This document shows positions 11,534-24,600 of a DNA stretch of 49,108 nt, one piece after another; the first letter of the stretch is position 1, and the number at the start of each line of letters is the position of its first letter. The position numbers were made by a program, and so were the translations under genes. Source of the stretch: Polymyxa betae (Eukaryota; Endomyxa; Phytomyxea; Plasmodiophorida; Plasmodiophoridae); contig RBZT01000691.1 of assembly GCA_003693705.1 (NCBI GenBank), positions 1 through 49,108 on the forward strand, written 5' to 3'. The notes beneath the pieces were generated by a model that saw nothing but the letters and a program-made list of their open reading frames with translations, did not search any database and had not been told where the DNA came from.

Positions 11534-14062
11534 ATGTGGTTCGTGGTATATTACTTGATCGCTGTCGCTGCTGCATCCCGAGTGGATCCATGCGACGACA
11601 GCCTTCTAGCAGCAACGCCCATCTGCGATCGGACGCTGCCGCTTGAACAACGTGCACAAGGGCTGATCAACGTGATGACTCTCAAGGAGAAAGTTCTGCA
11701 GATGGGAAATACAGCTCCAGCTGTTGATCGGCTTGGATTACCTGCTTATCAATGGTGGAATGAAGCCTTGCATGGTAATAACATACCTTCTAATGAAGCT
11801 CCGCTCATTCTGATAGGGATTCTGCATAATTGCATCGATAACCATTGTCCTACTACGTATCCAGCACCTTTAGCTCTGGCAGCTACCTTCAATTTGGATC
11901 TAGTTGAGAAAGTTGCTGAGCAAATTTCCACTGAAGCTCGAGCTGTGCACATTTTTAGCGATGGTGTGTATGGTCTGCAAGTTTGGGCTCCTAATATCAA
12001 CATTTATAAGGATCCCCGATGGCAAGTCTTTAACCTTTTTAGCAAGCTTGCTGATTGAACTCAAGGGGTCGCGGGCAAGAAACGCCTGGCGAATGTGTTT
12101 ATTTGACGTCTCAATATGCAATTCGGTATATTCGAGGAATGCAGGGAGCCAATGATACGAGCGACTATCCAAAACTGTTTGCCACTGTCAAGCATTTTGC
12201 AGTTTACAACGAAGAGACGCGACGAGAGCATTTCGATGCCATCGTACGATTAGAACAAACATTTTCAGGATTTTTGAATATACTTGTTCAGGTCTCTGAT
12301 CGAGATCTCCGTCAAACGTATTTGCCTGCATTTGAAGCTAGTATTGTTGAAGGAGGCGCTGGCTCCCTTATGTGCTCTTATAATTCCGTCAATGGTGTTC
12401 CTGCCTGTGCTAATGATTTCCTTCTGAATACAACTTTAAGAAATGATTGGAAGTTCGACGGGTTTATTGTTTCGGATTGGTAAGGATACTTACGTCCAGG
12501 TTCTGTTGCTTAACGTTGAGATCTTCGATAGTGACGCGGTCAGCGATATCAGCCATAGTCATCATTTTGTCAACACTTCTGCTGAAGGAGCAGCTGCTGC
12601 TTTAAAGTGATTTTATCTGTTCCATCATTGCCGAGACTGAAGCTTTCTTAGATCGGGAGTGGATCTCGACTGTGGTGATTCTTTCAAAAATTTAGAAGAC
12701 GTTGGTGTTGTACTTACTGATCCTAGCGGGATGTTAACTTTGGATCCAGGCTGTTCAACAGGAGCTTATTTCTGAAAAGCTGGTTGACAAGTCGCTTGAA
12801 CGGCTGTTTGTAGCTCGGTTAAAGCTTGGCTTGTTCGATCCCGTTGAATCGCAACCATACAACCAGATTCCATTAGACTCGATCGATTCTAATGAGCACC
12901 GCGAGACAGCACGCCAGGCAGCTCGCGAATCACTTGTTCTGTTGAAGAATGAAGGATCGTTTCTGCCCTTGAAACCAAGCATATCGTCAATGCTTGTTAC
13001 TGGACCTCATTCCCAGTCAACCGCCAGTCTCTGCAGCAATTACATCGGCCAGCTCCCAAAGGTCGTTTCTATAGCAGATGGCGTAATGAAAGCGACGCCC
13101 TCTGCAGACATCAAAGTCGAAGAGGGCTGTGGAATGACTTCGCTCAATCTGTCGAAAGCCGTCTCTGCTATTGAGGCAGCAAAATCATCGCAGTATACAG
13201 TAATTGCTCTGGGATTGGATCAATCGCAAGAAACCGAGGTCCAAGAATTTAGTCAACCTTCGTCAAGTAGAGCTAACTTTTTTTTCAGACTCGCGATCGA
13301 ACAACTTTGGATTTACCTGGCTACCAGTTGGACTTTCTGAAAGAAATCGCCAAAGAAACATCAAATATCATTCTTGTTGTGATTGGCGGTGGCTCTGTTG
13401 ACTTGACGTGGGCTAAATCATCGCCCTCGGTTAAAGCAATCGTATATGGATTTTACCCAGGCGAAGAAACCGGAACGGCAGTTGCTGATTTAATCTTGGG
13501 CGAGTTCAGTCCAAGTGGACGGCTTCCAATTACTATTTACGAATCCAAATACAGCGGCCAAGTAGCAATCACCTCAATGGGAATGAATGATGGACCTGGA
13601 CGAACCTATCGCTTCTATACAGGCAATCCTGTTTACCCGTTCGGCTATGGTCTTTCTTATACAGAGTTCTCGCTGAAGTGGATAACTGCCCCTGTTGATG
13701 GAAAGCTGAAAATCTCAGTCGAGAATACTGGGCGTGTTGCGTCAGACGTCCCGATTCTGGCCTTCTTCGAAATGAGTGATCCACAGTGTCCAAGAAAACA
13801 GCTCTTTGCGATTCAGCACGTGAAAGATCTCGAACCAGGACAAGCACAAGATATTGAAATCCATTACGACGCAAATGGTACATACTGTGTTGACACAATT
13901 GGGAATCGTGCAACGCCCAAAGGCCCGGTTGTCATCAGAATCGGTGACTTGACTGCACAAGTTGAGTTTACAGAGAACACGGGCAGTGAAGAAAGAAAGC
14001 AGGCGTTGCATATGAACGGCGCCAATGTTTTAATTACCAAGCCTGAGCCAGAAATTATCTAA
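11534..14062 (+). CDS. Secreted GH3 glycoside hydrolase, beta-xylosidase/beta-glucosidase type
   Basis: Eight exons (11534-11774, 11817-12021, 12066-12243, 12292-12479, 12532-12606, 12652-12700, 12750-13238, 13289-14062) join in phase to 732 aa. The start encodes a signal peptide (MWFVVYYLIAVAAASRV). Next come the GH3 barrel ([60 protein letters not shown]), the nucleophile Asp in GFIVSDCDAV, the second GH3 domain (ESLVLLKNEG to GFYPGEETG) and a fibronectin-III-like end with PVYPFGYGLSYTEF. The order matches plant-like beta-D-xylosidases that cleave terminal sugars from hemicellulose or related glycans. Intron 2 (12022-12065) begins GC rather than GT; intron 4 splits the Cys codon next to the nucleophile. 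The exact sugar specificity is not deducible. Confidence 0.93.
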
Positions 14063-14178
14063 GACGTGAGTATTTATCTACAAAGGGAGATAATACATGT
14101 GACCGCTAACATTGCAACTTGTATATTACGAAATGTTAATGATTGACAAATGGACAAGTTAATGTACATCTAATCTGC

Positions 14179-14836
14179 TTAGGATAGCTCAGCATCCAAG
14201 TGGTACATGAGGCCTGGCAATGCTTCATAGGCTTGCGTTTTCGTGTACCTGTTAACATAGTTTAAGCGAAATGACATGACCATCGGAGGACGCAGCACAT
14301 ACAATTTGGTCATTTCGTCGATTTCTTCGGTCTGGAGCACGTGGAATTCGTGCAACATAGAAACAGTCATGTGATCGTTTGCCTCAGTTGCTGCAGATGA
14401 GAGACTCTTTAAGGATTCAGCAACCTGGATTTCTTGCTGGAGCAGTGATTTCATGACGTCTGAAGGCTTCTTCCATCCGTTAACGTCAACAGCAGGGATA
14501 GCCTGCGTCGTAGCCATGCCTCCACGTTTCTGAATGTAAGAAAAAATCTTTAAAGCATGTTCACGTTCAGACCTGAGAGCAATAAGATAGGCTATCCACA
14601 AAGAAAAAAAAATCGTACAAAGACTCCTTCTCCAAATAGCTTGAAATTCCATCGTAATTATGGTTTTTAAACCAGAACGAGGCAGCCTATAAAACAATTT
14701 GAATGATGGAATGATAAAGTGTGCAAGCAGCGTTTTGACACACCAGGTAGATCTGGCTAGCACAAAGCTCCTCAGCCGCCTTCTTGTTGAGCATGTCGGT
14801 GATCGATTCGGACAGTGGGAACTGAAGGGTGGCCAT
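14179..14836 (-). CDS. Ferritin (bacterial-type, FtnA-like)
   Basis: Three exons on the minus strand (14836-14744, 14686-14619, 14572-14179) join in phase to 184 aa, with introns of 57 and 46 nt. The ferritin fold is visible: AAEELCASQIYL with the first iron-ligand Glu, EREHALKIFSYIQKRGG with the E-x-x-H pair, LLQQEIQVAESL, and FHVLQTEEIDEM with Glu/Gln ligands. It should store iron as a 24-mer with ferroxidase activity. The sequence is closer to bacterial FtnA (RGG motif, EQ-like end) than to animal H-chains. No targeting peptide is evident, so a cytosolic protein is inferred. It faces the GH3 gene tail to tail. Confidence 0.88.
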
Positions 14837-15445
14837 GGTAGATGATGACAATGAGATTGTAAAAATGGACAATAATATTGGAATGACAGCAAGATCACTC
14901 ACTCACTTGGTGGTCTCAGCAACCCGACCCGCAGAATTGCGATCGTGGGCTGGAACCCGAATCTCCTTCTCCATGTGGACGGAAGGGCTGCGCTTCAAAA
15001 AGCGAACATCGACTCATCACGTCTTCTTTAATTGCTTGAATACATCGAGAATTTATTATGCTCAGAAAGTGGATTGAAAGAGCGGCGAATAGCGAATTCG
15101 CAAACGCCAGCTATACGAAAGGGTATTTGATGACAAATCATTGTTTGCTTGGACAAGGTATGAAATCTATTGTGTGACTGAGGACACCAATAACGTTTTT
15201 CCTAAGAAGTGAGAGCGGCGACGGACAAGTGTCGCTGAGAAAGCAAGAAGCGGCCACGGATAAGCATGAGTCATCGACGATCTCGATCGCCTGTGACGTT
15301 TTGATCGATTCCAAAGAAGGCTGCACGTGTTTTGGAAGGCTAAAACGACATTCCACAGAGGACGTGGAAATTGCGCACTTTCGTGATTCCCAGCTTGGAG
15401 ATCGTGTTGCTTCCCATTCCTTCTTTGAGCCCATCATCAGCAAAT
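14837..15445. other. Divergent intergenic region between ferritin and Aha1-like genes
   Basis: Both flanking genes are transcribed outward, so their promoters should lie here. The open frames inside overlap the first exon of the Aha1-like gene in the wrong frame and are not called. Confidence 0.5.
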
Positions 15446-16192
15446 GTCCGACGCCAACGAGCGCTCCAGCGACCACGAATCCGATACTGAGGTTCCTTCG
15501 ACCGGACCCAGCTCTGGAGTATGCCTTCTCGACGACCCACTAGATTTGTCCTGAATCCTGTCTAGTATTATTTCTTTAAGTCGACCCCGAAGGAGGTCGC
15601 CAGTCAATTCGCACCACAGCGTGTGGAGGTCTCACAAAACCAGCAAGAAACCGCTAGCGATGGTCGACCTTCTGTCTGGAACAAAGCTAACACTTGGTGA
15701 CCTTCATCATTCTTTCTCCGTTCCATCACTAATTAGTTGGCATTCAGGGAGGAGCGTGACCTGTCTGCTTGGGCCACAGAGACGATCAAGGAATTGTTGA
15801 CGTCGGTTAAGATCCCTTGCCATGGGGAGGACTCGCTTTCAATTGAGTCGGTTGAGACAACCAGAAGCCATGTACGTGGCATACTCTGTTAAGGCCCGAA
15901 CAGCCTCTGATCGGTGTTTCAGGCGACGATCGTTTTCGTCAGGGGAAAAAAACGCCATGGCTATGAAATCGGCGTCAAATGCAAGTGGTCCGGTACGATT
16001 GGCGGAAAGAAAGTCGAGGGCAAACTGGAATTCCCTGATGTTGAAGACGATTGCGATGACGACTTCCCAGCTAATGTCTCCGCTTCTGGCAACGACAAGG
16101 CGGACGATTGCGCCAGAAGTGCGGTCAGGAAGACGCTGCCAGAATTCCAGAAGAAGCTAAGGGAGTTCGATAAACTGTTCCGACAAAAATAA
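15446..16192 (+). CDS. Aha1 N-terminal domain protein (Hsp90 co-chaperone, Hch1-like)
   Basis: Four exons (15446-15518, 15581-15696, 15748-15871, 15923-16192) fit together with introns of 62, 51 and 51 nt. A short acidic Ser-rich lead (MSDANERSSDHES) is followed by the Aha1 N-domain: SVWNKANTWEERDLSAWAT (compare WNxNxWHWEE), ATIVFVRGKKRHGYEIGVK, and EGKLEFPDVEDDCDDD. The C-terminal AHSA1 domain of full-length Aha1 is absent and the protein stops after a helix (LPEFQKKLREFDKLF). In yeast the N-domain-only relative Hch1 acts on Hsp90, so a co-chaperone role is likely but inferred. Total length is about 193 aa. The usual N-x-W-H-W-E-E motif is shortened by one residue here. Confidence 0.8.
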
Positions 16193-16434
16193 AACAAGAA
16201 ATTAGAGCTGATGGCGAAGGCAATATTATGCTGGCCTTTTTAATATTGATCGTCGTTGTGTAATGAATTCGACGGCATATGATTGCAAAGGATTCCTGAT
16301 CGCTTCGAACAGCTTCTCTAATGACTGCTGTACGTGCGATATTTCGCCCGATTGTGATTCTCCAAACCGACGCTTGTTAGTCAGGCTGCTTGAACATTTC
16401 CATATTAACGAATGTAGCACTACGCGGACATTAC

Positions 16435-18056
16435 TCAGAATAGATCCAAAACAAATGCAAAATACTGATTACATTCACCGGCAGTGTTATCTGAAGGCGG
16501 AAGCAGAACGCGAACTTCGGGCAATGAAAGCAACGACGTCATAACATCGCTGCAATGCTGATCAACAGCACTTAAGGGAAGATCTTCGTCATCGGGATAC
16601 TCAACGGTGGCGACATTCACCATTTCTGGAGGAGAGAGATACACCCGATCCAGATCGTCATTCTTAAGCGGTCTGGGCCTTCCGAAAACGAAACGAGTGT
16701 CACCAACGCCAATTTTGAAATCAGCTTGGGTGAAACGTTTTGCCCAGAGATGGGCAGCATTCTTCAGCATAGCGACATCACAGTTCATTCCGCCAAGGCT
16801 AGCGCGAAGCAGAAGCGAACGAATGACGGCGCATTGGCCTGGTGGCAAGCCAAGAGATTCAAGGTCGGACTCCATCGTAATCTTCAGATCGCCTTCAGGA
16901 ATGACATCAACAACATTGACGGCTGCCACCTCGTAAACCTAGAACAACAATCAGACTGTAAACATGAGGAGAATCCGGCAGTTAGACCAGCGTAAGAAAC
17001 AATGAGACACAATGCGCGGGAGGGTTAAAGCCTTTGCTACAGGCTATGAGTAACGAGACAAGCCAAGGCAGAGACGGATGCAAGAATGCATCCTCAATCA
17101 TAATAATGACAAAACGACGGAGGCATTCCGTCAGACCACAGCGTCGAATCAGTTGCAGCGCCGAACGGACAGCCGCCCATGGACGACATAGCCGAACATT
17201 CTTCTGCAGAATGCTTTTCAACAATGAGGGTGAGAACCGATACGACCTGTTTGCGAAATTAACAAATCCCGCCTGTTAATTTCGCCCAGAGCTAGAGAGC
17301 TGCACCTACACAGCTTGATTGCGATTGGAAGAATAATTTAGATCGGAAACATCGAAATGAGGCCCCGAGCAATGAAATCGAACGACGACCCGGATGGGAG
17401 CCGTTTTATCATCACACATCATCTCGCAAGAAAACGCAGATGCATCTTCTTTAACGGCTAGATTCTGAACCGACTTGAAATTTAAATTCCAGATGCCTTT
17501 TTCGTCATAACGCCACGTCCAAACATGAGCCATCAAAATAGGCGGTTTCCCTCTTCGATCAAAAGCCGAGCCTGAGAGCACTGTTAGCAGTGAATGTTTA
17601 ATCGCTGCTAAAGCCATACTAGGCTGGGGACGAAGTGCATCGAGGCTAGGGGCAGATGACGCTGAAGCAACGGATGGTTGTCTTTCTGGTGTCGGTGGCA
17701 ATGACGATGTCGTCTGCGATGCCAGACATTTCTTATCGAGATGGTCGTCGAGGTTGATTCTGGCCACGGTCTTGTTACAGACCGGGCATTCGACGAATGG
17801 CGAAGGCCTTGCTGGAGATTCGGTTTTGAACGATTTCGATTTAACAGCTACCAGAATAATCAATAGACGATGTGAGATGGTGAAAAAATTTACAGGAAGG
17901 CGATGTACGTCGAACCTGACCAAGAGAGCCCCAGCTGGGCGTTGGCTTTTCTAACGTCTGACATTTGGAGTCGAGATGCTGGTTGATGAATGACATGACG
18001 ATACTCTTGGAGCAGATGGGACATTGGACAAGCTGGGAGCGCTGCTCTTGCCCCAT
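16435..18056 (-). CDS. Tandem UBZ-type zinc-finger protein with uncharacterised C-terminal module
   Basis: Four minus-strand exons (18056-17921, 17847-17312, 17272-16988, 16938-16435) join in phase to 486 aa; introns are 73, 39 and 49 nt. The N-terminus has two fingers of the Rad18/WRNIP1 UBZ pattern (C-x2-C, then H and C): VQCPICSKSIVMSFINQHL and VECPVCNKTVARINLDDHL, each followed by a K/S-x-C. After a Ser/Pro-rich linker comes a long ordered region with YRFSPSLLKSILQKNVR, CLRRFVIIMIEDAFLHPS, LLLRASLGGM and AVDQHCSDVM. The helical middle recalls the C-terminal part of RarA/MgsA/WRNIP1 (LQKxIRR...IExED), but there is no AAA+ domain. A role at damaged or stalled DNA with ubiquitin binding is inferred from the fingers and the TONSL-like neighbour. 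Confidence 0.72.
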
Positions 18057-18672
18057 GCTGGAATCCTGGATAGGAAGGCGCCACTCCGACGGCGTTCGCA
18101 GTCTCCTTTCAACTTTCAAATATAAATGAAAACAGCGCCGAACTTTCACCTTTTGCAGTTTCAGCTGTGATAATGGCCGAAGGTAGCTCTGTCAAAGCTT
18201 AGATTCTAGTAAGGCCTGTTGCAGTTTTGGAACCCCCGAATACGGTAAACTATTCTCCGACATAAGCTGCGACGCTGATTTAGCAAATTTTCAATTAGGC
18301 TTAGAAGGCCATGATCCGGAATCTACAGATAATGCATTTGGTTGTAGTTGGATGATGTTGTAGTTCGATGATAGCATTGAATGTCAAATCCATCGAGAAA
18401 GAATCTATTCAACTAACAATGTGGAACGGAATCGGCGGCTGCTACGCGTGATCGGATTTGGCGAAAATGGATTGCTCCTGCAAGACTGCCCAATAGCACT
18501 TGCAGCGACGAAGACGTCAAGTTGATTACGAAATGAAATGGATCTGATTGTGTAACAGAAACTTTACACTGTAACACAAAAAAAACACTCGTGAATGGGT
18601 AGATGCGGCCTCTTATCAGACTAGGGAAACTTCATCTCTTGATATCATTTCAACTCACGCGATGCTCTGCTG
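18057..18672. promoter_or_regulatory. Shared divergent promoter region of the UBZ-protein and TONSL-like genes
   Basis: The two genes are transcribed away from each other with 616 bases between start codons. No gene is seen inside. I could not pick out individual control sites; the call rests on orientation only. Confidence 0.4.
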
Positions 18673-21600
18673 ATGAAAATGGACGAGGGCACCGACGCGC
18701 AGACGGCGTCTGCAGCTGCGCTGTCACGGCAGAATAATCAAGCCGAGACCATCGGTGTGGCTCGGTCCGGTCACCCTCGCCGAATGTACGTTCAGGCTAT
18801 CTTCTGCCATCGCTGCAATGAACAGATCGGAGGACTTCAGATCGCTACAGCAAATCAAAGCTGATATTCGGTTGGCTGAAAAATCGCGCGATGTCAGGGA
18901 AATAGCTATGCTGTATGTCAGCTATGCATATGAATTGTTCCACACTTATGAGAAATATGACGAGTCTATTGCCTACTTCCAGAGAACACTTAAAATTTAT
19001 TCAACGTACAAACAGGAGTTTACTGTAAGCGTGACCTTTGAAATCGTTAATTCATGCTCTTGATGTTATTTAGAATTTCGATTGGGTGTATGTTTATCGA
19101 TTTCTTGGTAATAACTATCATGCAAAGAAGGACTACGATAAAGCTATCGAAGCATTTAAGCGTGGACTCGATCTGATTATGAAGACTCGAAGCTTAAACC
19201 GCGATCTCAAAGCTGAAAAAGCACGGTTTCTTTACAATCGTATGTCTCCGGCTGCAATCCTCCCTGTCGTTGATAAACTGTCATTTTCAGTCGGCAATGC
19301 ACATTATTGGCGATTCACACTAGAAGCGTGCAAACTGAGCGTACCAGAGCGAGATGGATTTCAAGAATCTCAGTCCCAGAGCCAACCCAATTGCGCCAAT
19401 GATATATCGCAATATGATCTCGGCGAGCCTGACTACGATTCCGTCGATGACGAATTGTTTGTGTTTAGAAAGTCTGACGATTTGGCAAAATCTGAAGTTT
19501 ATTTTCGTCGTTTGCTGGATTACATTCAAACATGTGGTAATCAAATATCTTTCGACGACAAGGAGGAAGTTGGAGATGAGGAATTCTGCATTCTTAAAGT
19601 GATCCAAACGCTGCTAAGTGTAAGGTCTCAGAATATTGATGGCTCAGATAAATTTATCTCTTTATTTGCAGCGCTATCGGCATGCGATGCCATTTTGCAA
19701 CGAAGTCGATCTTTTTGAAGTTCTGAATCTATTCGATCGCGTTATTGAAATTTGTGATGAGATGAGAAAAGACGAGTACAAGTTTACATCGCTCATATTT
19801 ACTATCTTATAACTTGTTTTTAGGATTCTATACAGGAAAGCATGCACATTGTGCTTACTTGGTCCTTCCTATCGAGCTGAGGCTGTTGAACTCTTTGAGA
19901 CGGTAATTAATTCTCAAAATTCTCGTATTTATTTCAAAAGGAGAGCATACGAACAAGTAATTTCGTTTACTCTCCGAATTGGTGCGTTTCCAAGCTGCAG
20001 CCAGATTGTTCGCAAGGTATAGCATTGTCGTTTGGCAGTTCATATCCCTTATTGATTGTTGTTAAGTCTAAAGAACTATTCGCTGAGGAGTACGTTGCAA
20101 ATCGTCTCAATCGAATTCAAGAGATTGAACGGGTTTTCACCTCAGATCCATCGTACGACCTGGCTACATTGACATAATAAGCACTTGATGATATTCTTCA
20201 GGGACGGTCTAGCAATGATTTGCTGTGAACGAGGCGAATTTCGTGCCGCTAATGACATTTATTCCGAGCTTCTTCGAAACGAAAAGGATTTCAACAACCG
20301 AATCAATTTCTGGATGGATAAGGTATCAATGTGTTTCAGTATTGAGGGTACATTCATTTTCTCCAGGAAGCTGCTTTGGAACGCTGGATGAATTCTTTCT
20401 CCAAAGTTCCTAACAGCGGACCGGAAGACTATGACACAGGGCGAGAAACAGTTGCGATTGTATCGGAAGCTCGATTCGCATATCTGAATTGCCTCGAAGA
20501 GTTGAGATCGCTTCCCAACAATGCCAAACGATATAATGATTTGATGCTGGACTATGGGAAATTCCTTTCTCCTTACAATGCAGACGAAGCAATTGAGGTA
20601 ATCGCATGTTTTTGTTTTAGCCACTTATTGAATTCTATGCCCAGGTCTTCGAGAGTATAGTCCATTCTACAAGTGCCAGCTCTGGGCTAAAATCAGCTGC
20701 ATCGAATGCAATCGCAAGACTGAAGTCTTTATCCCAAGCTCCCCAGAGTCCCGCGACCAATTTCTCCCATGAACCCGAACCTGAACCTGAGCGAACGAAC
20801 TCGAACGCCGCTCGTCGTCCTATCGAGGTCATAGAAATCACAGACGAAGAGCTGGAACCCGCTGGAGGTCAAGATTCGGACAAAGAGATGTCGCCCATCA
20901 ACAAGCGAACAAATAGGAAACGTTGGTTTTACATTTATTGGCGAACTCTTTGCATAATGTTTCCCAGGGCATCTTTCAAAAAAGGGGCAAGCAATCCGTC
21001 GTGAAAGAAAGGCTCCGAGGAGAGTCATTGAATCAAGTGACACTGAAAACATAATCTGTTCCGAAGCTAGTGATGAAGGTTGTTCCGGTCTGCCTATCGG
21101 TGGGATCGCTTCAAAAATGAGTTTAGAGAACCGTATCCCCGTTCCGTACGTCGACGAAGCCTTTCAAGAGGATATCAACTTCTCTGAAGCTGATGCTGCA
21201 AAAATTGCAGGCTATACTGAACGCGAGCTTCAAGATAAGCTGGTCTGAATCACAACTATCAATGCTGCCAGTATTGACACCTACTTGTTTAGAGAGAAGA
21301 GAAAGCCAATCTCAGACGTCCGATTTATCTGGCTTATTATAATCTTGAACTTGCCACCAGGTTGCAAGAGAATGGTGAGCTGGAGGAGTGTCTTCCGTAC
21401 TATGAGCAAGCCGCTGCATTTTGCCCTCCGGGAGCGTTAGTATCTTTAAACGCTTCTTTTCCATACAGTCATCTTTTGGCAGGGAAACTCGGTTGACCGA
21501 TCTGAAAAACCTTTTCTTCAACATGGGCAAGGTTCATCGTCTGCTGAGTCATTGGGATTCTGCGATCCGTGATTTAAAAAGGGTTGGAACGTTTTTGGTT

Positions 21601-24600
21601 CTTGGCTAATTGTAACTTCTTCTAGGCTGCTGAACTCTATGACACAAGAAAGCAGGCGCTTGAATGCGCCGATTCCTACATTGAACTAGGCCATCTTTAC
21701 TCTGACGAGTGGGTGATTTTCGAATCCGTTTCAATGTGTTGTCATTTCGTTTTTTAGAGCGGAGCGGTTGGAACGAAACGAATACGCTCTGGCATTTCGT
21801 CGCTGCCTTGGCCGTGTCTCCTTCAAGTATTTTGAAGAATCTCGGCGGAGGTTATCGAGCGCCAATGGATGCGATGAAACAAGGAGATTGGAACTGCTTA
21901 GTCACGTACTGTCGAATGAGGTTTGCTACTTTTTCTTACAGTTCAACCTTAATTGTGACTGCTCCTTCTTGCCGCAGGCCATGTCTTGGCTTGTGCAAAA
22001 CAACGGAGAAAAAGCTGCTGACACTATTCGCAAAGCAATCAGCCACTGTAAGCAATATGGCGATCTTGAGAACTGGCTCTGTCAATCGCTAAATACGTCG
22101 CACGACGTTAACAAGTTTCTACTGCGGTAATTCTCGTACTCTTTGTTATTGCTTATGCTCAGTATGCATCTTGCAGCTATGAAGAAGCCAGGGCAAATCT
22201 TCGAGAGTGTTTAAAGCAAGCCAAGTTGAAAGGCGGCGAAGAAGTGACTTTTTTTGATTTCAATAATGCCGATATCGGTCAAGCGGGCGGAGAATGTTTC
22301 GGCTGTTTCTACTGGAACTCCAAGCTGAGCCTTGCTAAGTTGGCCGCTCAAATGCACAAGTAATGCTTAATTTGGATTTTTCTTCTGCAGTTTATAACCT
22401 GTTTAGGCTCAAAGAAGCCCAACATCATATTAGCCAGCTTGTCGATCAGATTCCTAGTTTTCATAAAAGCTTCAAGATCATGGTCGAACGGGTCTGTTTC
22501 TTTCAGTTCGCCAAATCTCTCAATTTCAATTGTGTTTTAGACCCACCAACACGTTGCAAGTCTCGCTGATAAATTCAATCAGCGTGATAAATTGATGGCT
22601 GCTGTCAATGTATGGGCTTGCATATGCTATTTGCTCGGTCGGCTTAGCTGCATTCTCTGAACAGGATCCACATCCGATCAATTTACTGGGTAACCTTCGC
22701 AAGTTGTGCAAGATTTGTGAAGAGGCCGAAGACATCGAAAACCTTATCACGTTTGCTAATAAGTGGAGCGATCTGGCAACCGAACCGTATGGACTCTCTC
22801 TTATGCTCATGGCACTTATTTAATCATTCTAGTTCTGAAAAGTATGATGCATTGGATGCGCTGCATTTTGGGTACGATTGCCTTCGGCGCTTGAAAGAAG
22901 CAATAACCACTTTGCATGCATTATGCATTATTCAAGTATGCTTACTTTGCGGTTGTTACAAAACAAGTGATTATGAACATCTCTTAGGACAGGACCGAAG
23001 TCGATTGTCGTACCAAGTTTTTGAACTTGTACAAATTAGCATTACTGTATGATTCTGTTGATGGCGGAGAATCCGCAAATTTCAATGCAGTCGTTGTTAA
23101 AATGGAGTCGCTTTATCCGCAAGTCGAGTCAGATTTTAGCGGTATTCCCCAAATCAAACATTCCGCACCAAGCTTGACTTTTTTGTTAGAATCCCCTGTA
23201 GACATATTGCCTTTCAAAGCTGCTATGCTAGAGATCAAATACGTCACCACTCGTCAAGGTCCAACATTGCTCTCTGCAAATTTTCTGCCTAAAAGATTTT
23301 AGGCAATTCTGAAAAATGCGATAAGGAGATCGCTGATTTGCACAAAGAGTGGAAAAACAGCTTGGACGATTTGTCGTCGAAATCGTCGGATGATAATTCT
23401 GATGCAGAATTATCGCATCGGTCTGAGGATGTTGCTATGCATGAGCCATCCCGTCGTCGTCCAAGGAGTGGAGGCGCTCGAAGTGACTCTGAAGACCGCA
23501 AACGTGCTCGCAGGCATCTCTCACAGCGGCCTGGTGCGCTTTTTAGGCGATTCAATCAAAGAACACGGGATCCAAAAGGATCTTCCGTGCTTCAAGCAGT
23601 CGAAAGCGGTGGTCTTCGAGTTTCGCGAAGCAACGATAGAACGCGCCCGCAAAGACGCACCAGTACTGAATCAGAGAAATCACTGCGGCTTAGCATCGGC
23701 AAAGAGCGCCCCTTGGCCTTTGAACTAAGGCGACAACACCGCTTGATTGTCGAGCAGAAGCAAATATCAAATGCCACAGTGGCGGAAGACTACATCGCTA
23801 ACAGAGGAGACATTTCTGAATATGATGATTGCGTTGATCATCTCCAGGAGATGCTCTCTGACAATGTAAGCAATTTCGCATGTCTTATTGCATCCCGAAA
23901 ACTGATGGATTATAGGAATTTGATGGCAATGCCGACAACGATGCAGGATGCGAAAATGTAAGCTCATCAGTTTTCCATTTTTATTCTAATGATGCTTCAG
24001 ATCACCGAACATTCCATGACATCAGCTTCTGTTATTCATGTCCCAGTCCCTGATTCTACTTCTGCTCGGGTGTTCCTTGATCAATGGCAATTTTTAATCA
24101 CCTGCAGCGCGTCGCATAATATTCAATGGCTTATTGATGAGGTCGGCGTTGTTGACACAGGTATTATCACTCTCTAATACTCTGGTGATCTCTTTCAGGT
24201 GACAGATCGATTTTATCGTGAACAAGCGCGACGTCCAGTCATTAAGCATTTGTTGTTTGATGGAGCTATAGTCGATAGCTCAGATCTTGCGTTGCCGCTC
24301 ATTCGCTCACATTCTGGTATCGGCATCTAACATTCAAACAGGGTTTGATTATTCAAATGTTAGATGCCAAATTCGTTGCTGTGGTGTCACATTACCAGGA
24401 GGTCCCACTCTCCGTTTCCTACCGAACAATGTGCGAATCTAGCCAGGACGAGTATTGTTTGAATTTGGACATCATCGAACGTTTATCAGCTGTCACGTTG
24501 CAGTTAGTAACATTTGGTTTGTTATCAGATTGATATTCATTGGGCTTAGAACAGTCGACGTTTCTTATATTATTTCCCTCCCCAATTCGATTGCGCCACT

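Noticed and set aside
15229-15543. 104-codon plus-strand frame before the Aha1-like gene
   Set aside because: Overlaps exon 1 and intron 1 of that gene in another frame and shows no homology.
21440-21472. A 33-nt intron in the TONSL-like gene
   Set aside because: A later AG gives a 47-nt intron (21440-21486) that also keeps the TPR frame, in line with the other introns.
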